53,486 nucleotides of DNA from Azolla pinnata (GCA_037176905.1 JBBBWG010009557.1:22506-75991); one strand, 5' to 3'; counted from the stretch's first letter, positions 1-18,541 are shown. Numbers and translations: made by a program. The notes: generated by a model not told the origin, from the letters alone.

Positions 1-450
1 CCTTTCGCCCCGTTTGCTGATGAATGGGTTTGTGCCTTGTGAATCGCGACGGCGACAATGTAAGTGGAATCGATGGATTTCGATTTCTCTGGGGTGTTTT
101 GTTTGTTTGTTCTTTTAGGGTTCTCTCCTTTTCGCCCCCATTTGGCGATGCATGGATTTAACGTTCTTTTCGCCCCGTTTGCGAATGAATGGGTGTAGGA
201 TCTGTTTTCTAGGGTTGTCTTTTGCCCCATTTGCCAGTGAATGGATTTATTTTAGGGTTTTCCCTTTCGCGCCATTTGCCAATGAATGGGTTTACGGGTT
301 CTTTTCGAGGGTTCTCTTCACCCCCCCATCTTAGTCAATGAATGGGTTTAGGGTTTGGTTTTTAGGGGTTCTACGCCCAATTTGCCACTGAATGGATTTA
401 GGATTTGATTCCGAGGGTTTGCTTTTGCCCCATTTGCCAATGAATGGGTT
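1..450. repeat. Degenerate tandem repeat, about 45-60 bp unit
   Basis: The motif cgcccc-atttgcc-aatgaatgggttt recurs about eight times with drift, spaced 45-60 bp apart. Several units end in tagggttt, a telomere-like string. No coding frame continues through it. It lies ahead of the FBPase exon and may be intron or upstream sequence of that gene. A good donor-like site (gtaagt) sits at 60-65 but no exon can be supported in front of it. Confidence 0.7.
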
Positions 451-602
451 TTCTAACCGCTGGCCCAAAGAGGAGAAACCCCTAATTCAGCTCATCGACG
501 ATTCATCCATTCATTCTGAGTAGAGAACATAAGGCATCATCTCACCCATCGCCCCCCCATCGTAGCATATCCCACAATGGATTAGATAGAAAGAATCAGG
601 GT

Positions 603-765
603 GTAGAAGATTTAGGCATATGTTTAGCTGTTACCACTATCACTACTACTACTAGTACCTACTACTAGTACTAGCAGTACTGCTGCAACAACAACAACTA
701 CTATTAGTAGCTGCTGCAACTACTACCACTGCTACTACTACTATTACAAGCAGTTCTCTTATGTA
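603..765. repeat. Trinucleotide-rich microsatellite (CTA/CTG/CAA mix)
   Basis: The stretch is an imperfect run of cta, ctg, caa and agt triplets. It reads as low-complexity peptide in several frames and has no gene-like content. The remaining bases from 450 to 780 hold nothing else recognisable. Confidence 0.7.
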
Positions 766-883
766 TACATAAGACGAATCGCCAAAGCGTGTCGATCTCA
801 TGGATATGCGTGGTAGAGCAGGTAGTGGACCAAGACTAATCACCAAAGCGTGCCGATCTCACGGATATGCGTGGTTAGAGCAG

Positions 884-2734
884 GTATTGGACCAGCAAGC
901 CCAGAAGTGCATCGTGAACGTGTGCCAGCCGGGTTCGAACCTGCTGGCGGCGGGCTACTGCATGTACTCGAGCTCGATCATACTGGTGCTGAGCGTGGGC
1001 GAGGGCGTGTACGGGTTCACGCTCGATCCGCTGCTGGGGGAGTTCATCCTGTCGCACGACGACATCAAGGTGCCGAAGGCCGGGGCGATCTACTCGTTCA
1101 ACGAAGGGAACTACCAGCTCTGGGACGAGAAGCTCAGGAAGTACATCGACGATCTCAAGGTCCCGGGCCCCTCGGGGAAGCCCTACTCGGCGAGGTACAT
1201 TGGGAGCCTGGTCGGGGACTTCCACCGCACCCTGCTCTACGGCGGCATCTATGGCTACCCCCCCGACAAGAAGAGCAGGAATGGGAAGCTCCGCCTTCTC
1301 TACGAGTGTGCCCCCATGAGCTTCCTCGCTGAGCAGGCCGGTGGCAAGGGCTCCGATGGCTACCGCCGCATCCTCGACATCCAGCCTGAGCAGGTCTCAG
1401 TCCACTCCTGCCCCCCTTTTTTCCTTGCCGAAATCATCGTCTTGCTCGTCGTCGTCTCCCTGTTTTCTTCCATTGTGGTTCATGCGTTCCCTCTTCGCAC
1501 CATGGTTTCCCGAAAAAAGAAAAGAAAAGTGCCTTTCTGTCTGCTCTCCACCTCCGATGTTTGTTTTGCTATATGCATTTGTCTTTGTTTGCTTCCATAA
1601 CATTCTTTCTGGAACGTGATCCTCCGATGTTTGTTTTGCTATATACACTTGTCTCTGTTTGTTTCCATAACATTCTTTCTGGAACGTGATCCCCCGATGT
1701 TTGTTTTGCTATATACATTTGTCTTTGTTTGTTTCCATAACATTCTTTCTGGAACGTGATCCTGCAAATGCGTCTCCACCCCCGATGTTTGTTTTGCTAT
1801 ATACATTTGTCTTTGTTTGTTTCCATAACATTCTTTCTGGAACGTGATCCTGCAAATAAATATGCATTTGCCTAGCATATTCCATTCAAAACAGGTCCAC
1901 TCTGATTTTCTTCCATTATGATAATGCATTCCCTCTTTGAACATGATCCCTTTGCCAAAAAAAGTGCCTTTCTGTCTGGTCTACGCGTCTTCACCTCCGA
2001 TGTTTGTTTTGCTATATACATTTGTCTTTGTTTCGATAACATTCTTTCTGGAACATGATCCTGCATATAAATGCATTTGTCTAGCATATTCCATTTAAAC
2101 AGTTCCACTCTGATTTTATCTATAGCATTTGTCTAGCATATCCATTTAAACAGTTCCATCTGACGATGGAACTGTTTGTCTAGTGATCATTCTTCTTGAA
2201 CATTATCTTGCTAATGCCCTTTGTCTAGTGAACTGATGCATATTCTATTCAAGCATGCTTTTTGGATTGCTATCTTTGCTCTGATTTTTGGCTTGTAATG
2301 TTATCTTTCTTTGTTCCATAACGTTCTTTTTGAACATGATCCTGCAAAATGCATTTGTGTGGCATATACTCCATTTAGACAACTTTGCTTCGACTTTGCT
2401 TTGTTATTGTTTTGTTTTGTTCCTGCAAATTAGACACTGATGCATTCCATTAAACCGGTCCGCTCTGATTTTGCTCATTTTTATCATTGCATTCTCCTTG
2501 AACACGCTCATACCCTTTGTCTAGCCACTGAAACATTCCATTTAAACATGCCCCTTCCGATTTTGCCTGTTAATCTTTGTTCTTTCAATATAGTATTCTC
2601 CTTGAACTCGTATGATCCCAAGTGTCTCTGTTTCTAGCCACTGAAGCATTCCATTTCAACAGGTCCATCAGAGAGTACCGCTGTATGTCGGAAGCACCGA
2701 CGAAGTCGAGAAGCTGGAGAAGTACCTTTCCTGA
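884..2734 (+). CDS. cFBP1: Fructose-1,6-bisphosphatase, chloroplast redox-regulated form (3' part only)
   Basis: This enzyme hydrolyses fructose-1,6-bisphosphate to fructose-6-phosphate in the Calvin cycle. Two exons are seen: 884-1393 (170 codons, starting after gagcag) and 2663-2734 (23 codons, ending in tga). The joined C-terminus reads DIQPEQ-VHQRVPLYVGS...EKYLS. Recognisable family motifs are KCIVNVCQPGSN, YSFNEGNYQLW, SARYIGSLVGDFHRTLLYGG and KLRLLYECAPMSF. The paired cysteines in CIVNVC correspond to the regulatory-loop cysteines of plastid FBPase (Cys173 and Cys178 in pea numbering), so this is the thioredoxin-regulated plastid form rather than the cytosolic one. The N-terminal half, including transit peptide and first regulatory cysteine, is not in the window; it must lie upstream of base 1 or in exons I cannot recognise. 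The exon is strikingly GC-rich. The start at 884 is a splice acceptor, not an ATG. Confidence 0.9.
1551..2065 (+). repeat. 70-bp tandem repeat in the last FBPase intron
   Basis: Copies of a unit beginning cctccgatgtttgttttgct and ending ctttctggaacgtgat start at 1551, 1621 and 1691. Longer-spaced copies start near 1779 and 1994. The first three have an exact 70-bp period. They lie in the 1269-bp intron 1394-2662, whose remainder (2070-2662) repeats looser fragments such as tctagcatattccattt. Confidence 0.85.
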
Positions 2735-3868
2735 TCAATGGTTCTGCTTTTCTTCCCTCTAATGATTTTGATTAATGGATCCGTTTTTCTTCCAAATTGC
2801 ATGTGCATTCCAAATCATAATTGTAAATCAAACACACTGCAGGGCTATTTTTCTTAAGAGAGATTGAATTGGTCAATTCTTTCCACTGAGCATGAAAAAA
2901 AAAGGCAACATTTGAACATGTGTTTCTGACATTTAACCTACTTTCTACCGCATGTGCATACACAGACACAATACATATTCATTCGTGTGTACATGTATCA
3001 ATTTTATCATCCTTTCCGAAGTAAAATATATCATGTTTTTCAAAGTCCCCAACCAAATTGATGAAATCACGAATAAAACAGTTTAAAATCAGCAATCCCA
3101 AAGCTTTGGTTGGCATTGTCACACTAGATCAGCTACAATGCTATGCCATGAAGCGCTGGTAATAATCCAACATTCAAGCTTTGCATATTTTGCTGGTAAT
3201 AATCCAAGCATTCGATCTTGCATATTTTGCTGGTAATATGTCCCAAGGAAACAGGCATTTGAAACATAGGATTATGTTTTGGGGAGCCCATGTTCTTACC
3301 TCCTTGAAGCATCAAGTGGATTTTCATACATGTAAAACAATGAACCTCTGTAATGTTCATGCAAAATTTAAGCCTTTTAACCTAACCGCTTCTTAACACT
3401 TCAAGCATCAGATCGTCTCAATAGGTATTCACAGTTCAAAACAGCAGTTAGCGCTGAATAACCGCCGGAAAAACAGTTCTGGACAATTTGTCTTCATCAT
3501 TATCCATAATAATAAAACATTCAAGAATTTGACTGACTACAATTGGCTTGGGCCACAAATTTGAATTATTAATCCCATAAAAATTTCGGAAAATTCCGAA
3601 ACATAAACAACTAGCTTTCTACACTTTATACACTACCATGGCATCTCATTTACCTGCCTGTGAAACCATCTATGCTGATCTTCCTTGTTTTTCCTAGTTC
3701 ATCTTTTTGTGTGCAATGTGCATACTACAGATGATCAGAGTATGACTAACATTTGATATTGCCATATATGTACCCAGTCCACACCGAATTTGGACAAAAA
3801 AATGTCAAAAATTAAATAATAGAGGAACTCGTAATATACCGTGAGGCCTTCTGCTGGGTAACACAACT
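2735..3868. other. Intergenic, convergent 3' ends of FBPase and flippase
   Basis: AT-rich sequence with no supportable gene. It must hold the 3' untranslated ends of both neighbours. A short local triplication (tttgctggtaataatccaa and variants) lies at about 3157-3240. Nothing else stands out. Confidence 0.7.
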
Positions 3869-11000
<7,132 letters not shown>

Positions 11001-13043
11001 GCGAATTCGGAAAAGATCCCGTGCCCCTCGCGCCATAATCCGATGCTTGTTCATCGGATCGATTAAAATACGACAATGCATCACGCGCCTTAATCCTCCT
11101 CGATTAAAATACGCTGTGTTGCCTGGAATTTTCTCTCTATTTGTAGAGTCAACCCCATTTATGGATAGAGCCCAGGCTTTTCTCAAAGTCTTCGGCGGAT
11201 CTGCATTCGATGGAACAAAGGTTCGGATCGTAATTTTTTTAGAGCTTCTTTTCTTGATGCAGATCATGCACAGATTCCCGCCAATCATCGGCAAATCGTA
11301 CGGGAATGCATCATCGTAAGAGAAGCGAGTCACGTTTCGTTCAACAGAGAGATAATTATGCGGCGGATTGCGGAGGAAAATCGATCCCAGAATGTCGGGG
11401 CCATCAAAGGTCAGAATCGGGCGCTGGGACCTTGACGATTGATCTCGGTTTTTTCGTTTCCGTTCTCTTATCGAGCAGAGGCTTTCGGCGCCCGCTGATT
11501 CTGCTGGTTTGTGCTTGAAAGCAAACTTTCTTTCAAGAGTTTGGTCTTCAAGTGTGCAAACTGTTGCCCTCTGCCGAAAAATTACTGCGAGAAAAACAAC
11601 AGAGAAACATGATGCGAAGGATAACCTCCAGGAAACAAGTCGATTGTACGTCGATGAGCGACTCGAAAACGATCAGTAACGGCCCGCTTAATAATTGTCA
11701 ATCACGGTGTTCCTTCTCATCGATGTCAGAAACTGTCCCACTTCCTCTAGGATATTCCGTAACGCTTGTTCTGATTCTGCTGTTTGTGCAGGTATATGTC
11801 TAGATCTGCTTCAATCAGCAGAAGAAAATTGTTTTGCTAGTACCTGAATTAATCTACTTACTCATACAATTAATTCCTCCAGGTTCCCTTGTAAGTTGCC
11901 AAAAAAACCAATACAAAACGCAATTACACACGAAATGCCAGATCGTTCGAGGCAAAAAATTTTGCGTGATTGTTCTGTTTCAAGCCAGAAATTTCCGCTC
12001 TATTCGAGGCCAAAAACTTCACGCGATTGTTTCCGTTTCAAGCCAAAATTTCACCTGATCGTTCTGCGTAATGCGAATAGTGCTACGCCATCGTTTTTTT
12101 TTTACACACTGTGAGCTTCTCCACTTCTCTTCACATTTTCAACATATTCTCCATCCAATGCTACAATGCATGGCTGAACCACAATGACACCTTCCAAAAA
12201 AACTAGCCATCATCAAGAGCTTCCATTTTTCATGGAGTCAAGCCAAGATCACTACAACTCTTCACTTTTGAAATGGATCTTTTTTGCCTTTTCACACCAT
12301 TGTTTTTCCAAATTCCTCTAAAAGCAACACAACCAAGCTTCAATCAATCTTTTGCTTCCATTTGGAGGTGAATGAATGAATGAATGAATGAATGAATGAA
12401 TGGTGCCCACTTGAAATGACACTAGTCAAAACCAGTTACCAAGCAAGCACTGTGATGGAACCTGCCTGCTCATTTTGCAGCTCTAAGCAAAGCATTATGG
12501 AAGCATAATTTCATTGCTGGCAACCAGCCATCATCATCTATCAATAGGTAGGTTCCAAGGCATATATATCATATATATGCAAACATTTCAGCATAGAAAC
12601 CCCACAGGTATAGATAGATAGATAGAGATAGAGATAGAGATAGAGATAGATATAGATATACCTAACATTTCAGCATCAAAACCCCACAAGTATATATATA
12701 TATGACTATATATATATATACCTACCTATCACCATCAAGTGCTTCCAAATGTTGAGCAAGAAAGTTGAGGTTCAGGTTTGTAGCAAGTAAGTATCTCTCA
12801 CCACCCAGCATTCATAGTGGTCCTATAAAAGCAACTTTGGGGTGTAACATCACCAAATGCTACAGCAATCATGGTAGTTATAACCGTCTACCGTGAAGAA
12901 TTTGGAACCAGAATGTGTAGAAAAACAAAACGCTGTAAGCAAAGAATCTTTACAGGACAGGAGTCGATGTCAACAACGTACCATACTGCTTGTGTCTGTG
13001 CTATAGAATACAACAAGAAGAAACCGTCGAAATTGTTTCATCG
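11001..13043. other. Intergenic between flippase and PRT1; microsatellites only
   Basis: No frame here has family features. It holds a local duplication of a string with gcgattgtt-ccgtttcaagcca (about 11960-12060), a (GAAT)n run at 12369-12402, (GATA)n/(GAGATA)n at about 12608-12662 and TATATA runs at 12690-12722. It should include the PRT1 3' untranslated end on the right. Confidence 0.65.
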
Positions 13044-16000
13044 TCATCCCACAAAACTGTTGATGTATTCATCAAAGTCGTCACGGATTGCCAGCTGTTC
13101 TCGCCTCTGCTGCTCTCGATTACGTCTCCGCTGTTGAATCGACCCATTTTGCATGTTGAATGGTATACATCTTCCATTCAACTCAACCATCTGGTGGCTC
13201 GACTTATGATGTTGATTGAACCTCCCCAAGAAATCTCCGCCTTTCGTGTAGCAAGCTCCGCAAAGATCAAAGCCAATCTTGTCCTTGCAATCTTTACACT
13301 GGTAACGACTGCCTTTGATGGGATACAGCTATACACAAATCCCAGAAAGTTTGAAATCTAAAATTGGCACATCTATACACTTTCCAAGATTTCCAATCCA
13401 ACTTCTACACCCAAGCTGTGATTAATCCCCTATATGTGAAGAAAACACAAAATAATGAAAAAACGATTGTTTTGTCTTTGTTCGCTTACCCCACATCCAT
13501 CACATCCAACACCTTCATGAAGATGGCCTTCCAGACTGGCATCCGAATTGTTTACGTCTCCTGTAAGGATGTGTTCATCAGATAAACAGCATTTATATCC
13601 AATATCTAAGCATCAACATCTCCAATATAAATGAAAAGTTTAGTTTAATGAAAGGCCCCAGTGTGCTTTTACATCTTTCAGCTTCAATATTTCCAGCATG
13701 AATGAAAAGTTGGGTTTATTTCCCATTGTTGTAGCAAAAGCATTTCCTTTTTTTGAACTCCAAGTTTATCAAAGGATATGCTTACAATATCAACAGCACT
13801 GATCGTAATAAAGGAGAAACGAGAAAAACTTACGATCATCTAGCTGAATCGTGACTATCGCATTCTGAAGGATTGTTTCCTCCTTTCTCTTCGCATATTC
13901 AACAGGAAAAAGGAACTCCAGGTATGCATGTAGTTCTACGCATATACGAACCAACCCTTGGGGGTGAATATTCGCACATGATGGGCACTGAAGGCCTGCG
14001 CTTTTTGACATCTTCAAGCATGATGCACAAAAAACTGGTTTGACAGTCACAGCAAAAGCAACAAATTCATATCGATTTTTCCTTAAAGAAAAATGGATGT
14101 ACTTAGTATTTAGCAAATCACGAAGAAAAGTTCATCCGAATTTACCTTCACCACAATTTAATACAACCGGGTGACAAACTAAACGATGACATAATAAGCA
14201 TGAAAAGTCATCCACAGTCAATGAGCTTTGTGCAGAGGATATATCCCTTGAGTTGCAGTCCATACTCTCTTCTGATAGTGACGGGGCTTCCTTATTGACA
14301 CCTTCAGGGATTAACAACGATTCTCGGACAGTATTGCTGCTGCTGAAGCAATCCGAACCTCCTCGAGGTGTAGGTGTGGAAATTACATTTTGCATACAGC
14401 TTCCTTCCACCGGACGTGGACTCCAAGTATGCTTCAGCTCTAGCTGAGGTGAATACACTTCCCTCTGCTCTTCCATGCCTTGAGAAAAGATCAAATAAGC
14501 ATCAAACTACATGAGACTACCCAACACATGGCATTTTTTTCATATTCAGAAAAAACTGTGGCATTTTCAAAGGCATTGTCAAATGGATGTCATTTTGAGA
14601 AGAATTCTGAAAGAATACAGATAAACAAACACGGAAGCTTACGTTGAATATCTTGTCCACGCCTTTGGTATTCTTTTGGAAGAGCTTTTCCTAGTGCAAA
14701 ATGAAGCAGCTCACAAACCCTTGGAAAGTACATATAAGGCCGCCTACATATGGGGCAATGAGATTCCTTTTGTACATTCATTGCTTGATACGTGCACCAA
14801 AAGCAGAAAATGTGACCACATGCTGCAATGAGTTATCATACACCAAAACATGATGAGTCTTTGAGATTGAAGATGGCACAACTTTTCCATTATAGGACAA
14901 TTTGAATGGAATAGTTTACCTTGAACTATAGGCTTATACACGAGCTCTCTGAAACCAATAACAAAACACCATTGAGCGAAATTGTACAAAATGGTCTCAA
15001 GAAAGCATTAACTGGAGTTTGTAGATACATGTATATACATGATTACACATATGCAGGTACACAAAAAAAGGGATTGGCTCGCTAGGGTAAATGTGAGAAA
15101 AGCTATAGCACTCAATCACTCTACAGTGATCTATTAACACCACATAGTATCACAGCTATGATGCACAGGTTAGATGCCACGTTAGATAAACGGAAAGCTT
15201 TTCTCATAGAATAAAAAGCTAGACAATCAAACGATGTAGTACCTGATGGAGGAAATCAACTCGTATACATCAATGGAGCACTTTGTGAAATGTGCCTAGA
15301 CTCAAAAGAAGGTTTATGGATAATACGTTACGTACTCAAGGTTTGGCAATGATTATACGCATGAACAAAAACATCCTAATATTAGGTGAAAAATCTAGGG
15401 AAGACTGTTATAAAGTTGTTCCCGTGAACAGGAACATCCTGTAAGATTCAATCAACAATTGACTCGTCCTCTACTCCCAATGAAAAGTTTAAAGACCTGC
15501 GCCCTATTTGCCATCCTAGAATTCAGTCTATCAAGTCATCTAATTGTCAAAGTTCTCCAAAGAACCCTCCAGAACTTCCAGATCTAGATAGGAGTAACGA
15601 GTCCAGAGGATCCACAGTTTGGCAGGGTGTACTCNNNNNNNNNNNNNNNNNNNNNNNNNNNNNNNNNNNNNNNNNNNNNNNNNNNNNNNNNNNNNNNNNN
15701 NNNNNNNNNNNNNNNNNNNNNNNNNNNNNNNNNNCAAAGAACCCTCCAGAACTTCCAGATCTAGATAGGAGTAACGAGTCCAGAGGATCCACAGTTTGGC
15801 AGGGTGTACTCAAGCTTCTCCTGAACCTATGCAAACCAGTGACTCGAATATGAACCCTGAAGCTGAGGTAGATCTGAACCCCTCACTAATCTAGAACGTC
15901 AATCCATATGCACTAAATGACCGTTGAATACCCACCGTAATGGTTTCACTCAGGGAAATCTCACCAGCTGATAAGAGTTTTCATACTAGTGTAAAGAATA

Positions 16001-17543
16001 ATAGAATTCCTGAAACATATCTAAGCCACTACCTAATGAGAATTGGAGATAATCTATGAATGTTTGAAATCCAAGAAGTAAGCATTGAAGCTAGTAGGCT
16101 TTTTGAAAGGAACGAAAATACTTGGCTTCCAAACGGGTAGTCTGAGTGAAATATAGAGAAGATGGATTGCTTCAAATATATCAAGCAAGATATGTGGGTA
16201 AAAGGTATATACTTCACATCTCAACAAAAATGTGCCACAGGTATAGTTATGAGACAAGGAAGTTGGCCTGCAGAGCATCCATGAACCAAGTCACAAATTG
16301 GGTGACGCTAAGCAGGATTTAGATCAAGAAAATGTGCAGAAGATTAATGGGAACGTTCATCTATTTATCTCATAGAAGTTCATGTGCTATCAGCATAGCC
16401 AGCCAATTCATGGCCAACCAACAACAGTTTACGTGTTCCTAGTGGCCTTGGTCGATCGTCAGCTGTACCACTGCAACCTTAGCATGCTTCCCCATATCTG
16501 CCCAATAGGATAGGATTGCATATCTCTAGATTCCCCCCGATAGGATTGCTTCTTCGGACTTCATCTGACATATCCATGTGGAAATGAACTTACAATTAAG
16601 CTTCTAATGTCAGAATACCCAGAACACAATGATAGAAACTACTCGGATCGACAAGAAGGCGTTTTGGAGAAGTAGCTTTACCGAAGAGAAGTACCAAAAG
16701 ATCTTGTGAGATGTACACTACATGAAACAATCTAAGTTAGGTAGCCCAAAGAGAAGAACTGCAAAAAAAAGAAACATTGGCCGGATACGGATTAATCTTC
16801 ATCAATCGAGTGGTTCTGCTTCGAATTGTCGCTGCGAAATCTTTGTTTACAGAAGAGTAGTAAAAGATCCCATGAGATGTACACTACATGAAACAATCTA
16901 AGACAGGTAGCCCAAAGAGAAGAACTGCAAAAAGAAAACATTGGCCGGATGCGAATTAATCGTCATCAGTCAAGTGGTTTTGTTTCGAATTGTCGCTGCA
17001 AAATATTTGTTTACCGAAGAGAGAGAAGTACCAAAAGATCCCATGAGATGTACACTACATGAAACAATCTAAGACAGATAGCCCAAAGAGAAGAACTGCA
17101 AAAAGAAACATTGGCCGGATGTGGATTAATCGTCATCAGTCAAATGGTTTCGTCTCGAATTGTCGCTGCAAAATATTTGTTTATTTTACCGAAGATAGAG
17201 AAGTAGCCAAAGATCCGATGAGATGTACACTACATGAAACAATCTACGATAGATTGCCCAAAGAGACATCGCCCGGATATGGATTAAAATCTTTATAAGT
17301 CGAGCGGTTCTGCTTCGAATTGCCGCTGCGAGATGTTTGGCCTCCCAATCGACAGCAGAGATGCGAAAAGAAAAGAGCAATGCAAACCGACAGCACCAAA
17401 GTGCAAATCTTTTGGTACTGGGGATGGGGGGAAGGGGGAACTTACAAGCAGATGCTGCAGTTGAAGTGCTCGGGCTGAGGAGAGTCTTCGGAAGCGGAGG
17501 AGGGAGTTGGGGGGGCTTGGCGCTCAGACTGGGGAGGGCACAT
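13044..17543 (-). CDS. PRT1: E3 ubiquitin ligase, PRT1-like (RING-RING-ZZ), N-degron pathway
   Basis: PRT1 recognises bulky aromatic N-terminal residues and ubiquitinates such substrates. Seven exons: 17543-17446, 14948-14920, 14822-14643, 14478-14146, 14034-13834, 13560-13490, 13328-13044; 398 residues, against about 410 in Arabidopsis PRT1. The ATG at 17543 is preceded in frame by a TGA. RING1 starts at Cys29 (CSICLELVYKPIVQACGHIFCFWC...CPIC) and is complete, followed by PRRPYMYFPRVCELLHF-type sequence as in PRT1. RING2 (about 196-233) reads CLLC...LNCGEVFCASC...CPSC: the histidine of the C3HC4 pattern is Glu213. A ZZ zinc finger follows (GVGCDGCGLYPIKGSRYQCKDC...DLCGACY), then a His-rich end of ZZ and a short basic tail. 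Exon 2 is only 29 nt. Intron 1 is 2.5 kb and holds the assembly gap and repeats. Phases agree at every junction. Confidence 0.9.
14920..14948 (-). other. 29-nt microexon of the PRT1-like gene
   Basis: Bounded by tttcag on its 5' side and gtaaac on its 3' side. It supplies ELVYKPIVQ between the first two RING1 cysteines and ACGH. Phases 2 and 1 at its ends match the neighbouring exons. Automated gene calls may skip it, which would destroy RING1. Confidence 0.85.
15558..15811. other. Assembly gap (100 N) with identical 77-bp flanks
   Basis: The gap spans 15635-15734. The 77 bases before it (15558-15634) are identical to the 77 bases after it (15735-15811). This looks like two contig ends that overlap but were joined with a default-size gap, so the gap is probably artificial. 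Confidence 0.9.
15820..16330 (+). mobile_element. Degenerate Copia-type retroelement fragment (reverse transcriptase start)
   Basis: Between about 16000 and 16260 the + strand carries pieces of the Copia reverse-transcriptase start in shifting frames: IPETY..., then LFERNENTWLPNG, then (frame shift) YREDGLLQIYQARYVGKR. These resemble the family pattern of a Trp-Leu-Pro-Gly stretch followed by a DG...RYKARLVAKG stretch. Stops and a frameshift show it is dead. It lies inside PRT1 intron 1, antisense to the gene. No LTRs were identified. Confidence 0.5.
16679..17340. repeat. Four-copy tandem repeat, about 150-176 bp, in PRT1 intron 1
   Basis: Copies start near 16679, 16849, 17012 and 17188. Shared blocks include gatgtacactacatgaaaca, gcccaaagagaagaactgc, cattggccggat and cgaattgtcgctgc. 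The last copy ends about 100 bp from exon 1. Confidence 0.9.
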
Positions 17544-17579
17544 CTTCTCGGGGGCGGATCAAAGCAATTTGCTGCGAAG

Positions 17580-17738
17580 CGAAGATGGAAAGGGGAAAGA
17601 AAACAACAGAAAGAAGGAGAAGAGGAGGAGGAGGAGGAGGAGGAGGAGGAGAGAGGAGAAGGGAATCAATGCGGTGCTCTCACGTGGTGCTCGCCATAGC
17701 TGGGGTCACGAGGAAAAGCAGGGCTTCTGAATGTGGGC

Positions 17739-17770
<32 letters not shown>

Positions 17771-17853
17771 AGGAAGAAAGAAAGAAAGAAAGAAAGAAGA
17801 AGAAGAAGAAGAAGAAGAAGAAGAAGAAGAAGGAAGAAAGAAGAAACAAAGAA

Positions 17854-17884
<31 letters not shown>

Positions 17885-17935
17885 GAAGAAGGAAGAAAGA
17901 AGGAGAAGAAAGAAACTTCATGAACAAAAATCATT
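17580..17935. repeat. Purine (GGA/GAA/AAG) tract at the PRT1 5' end
   Basis: On the coding (-) strand this is a CTT/TCC pyrimidine tract just upstream of the ATG at 17543. Such CT-rich leaders are common in plant 5' untranslated regions. Long open frames of poly-basic or poly-Phe/Leu residues across it are artefacts of the repeat. Confidence 0.85.
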
Positions 17936-17984
17936 CTTTCTTGTGTTCATAAGAAGAAGAAAAAAAAAGTCTTCTGCTGGTGCA

Positions 17985-18112
17985 TAAGTCAGAGACAGAG
18001 ACAGAATCAGTATCAGTATTTGTATCAATATCAGTATCAGAATCAGTATCAGTATTTGTATCAGTATCTGTATCTGTATCAATATCCGTATCAGTATCAG
18101 TATCAGTTTCAG
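17985..18112. repeat. (TATCAG)n hexanucleotide array
   Basis: About 20 imperfect copies of tatcag/tatttg/tatctg in a strict 6-bp register, upstream of the PRT1 5' end. Its open frames (Ser-Val repeats) are not genes. Confidence 0.9.
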
Positions 18113-18541
18113 GAGAAATCGCGGCTCGACGACAGACGGAAGAGATGCGACCGAAGGAAGGCACATGCGTTAAAGGGAAGTTGATTCGTCGGTTTTTTTT
18201 CTTTTTCTTTTTTTCCGCAGTTCGGTTGCATGGGAACTTTATCCCTCATAGGAGTCCGATCGATGCCGGTTAGTAAATTTACAGCGCCTCAGGTTGCTCT
18301 CGAAGTGGTTTCGATTGAAGTAGTTTCCGGTCGCAAGGGGCACACACACGCGTGAACAGGAAGCAAGATTTGGCAGTTTCTCGCAACTCTGGTGTATGGA
18401 GAGTCCATCCCATATGACTTCGATTTATGTCGTTTAGTATCAGACAACCTTAGGCTAGCAGGCAGATGTTGTAATTTGGCGAACCTTGGGCTGGGTGGGT
18501 AGTTCAATGCAGAAAGAACGAGGTTGGGACGGATCTCAGTT
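18113..18541. other. Intergenic, no recognised feature
   Basis: Apart from a poly-T run near 18193-18212 the stretch shows no coding or repeat signal that I can name. It lies upstream of PRT1. Confidence 0.6.

Noticed and set aside
24-60. Possible upstream FBPase exon ending at a good gtaagt donor
   Set aside because: A stop lies just before it in frame, no acceptor is seen, and the peptide has no clear match to the family.
17507-17987. Basic or Leu/Phe-rich frames in the GAA tract upstream of PRT1
   Set aside because: Simple-sequence artefacts in all frames.
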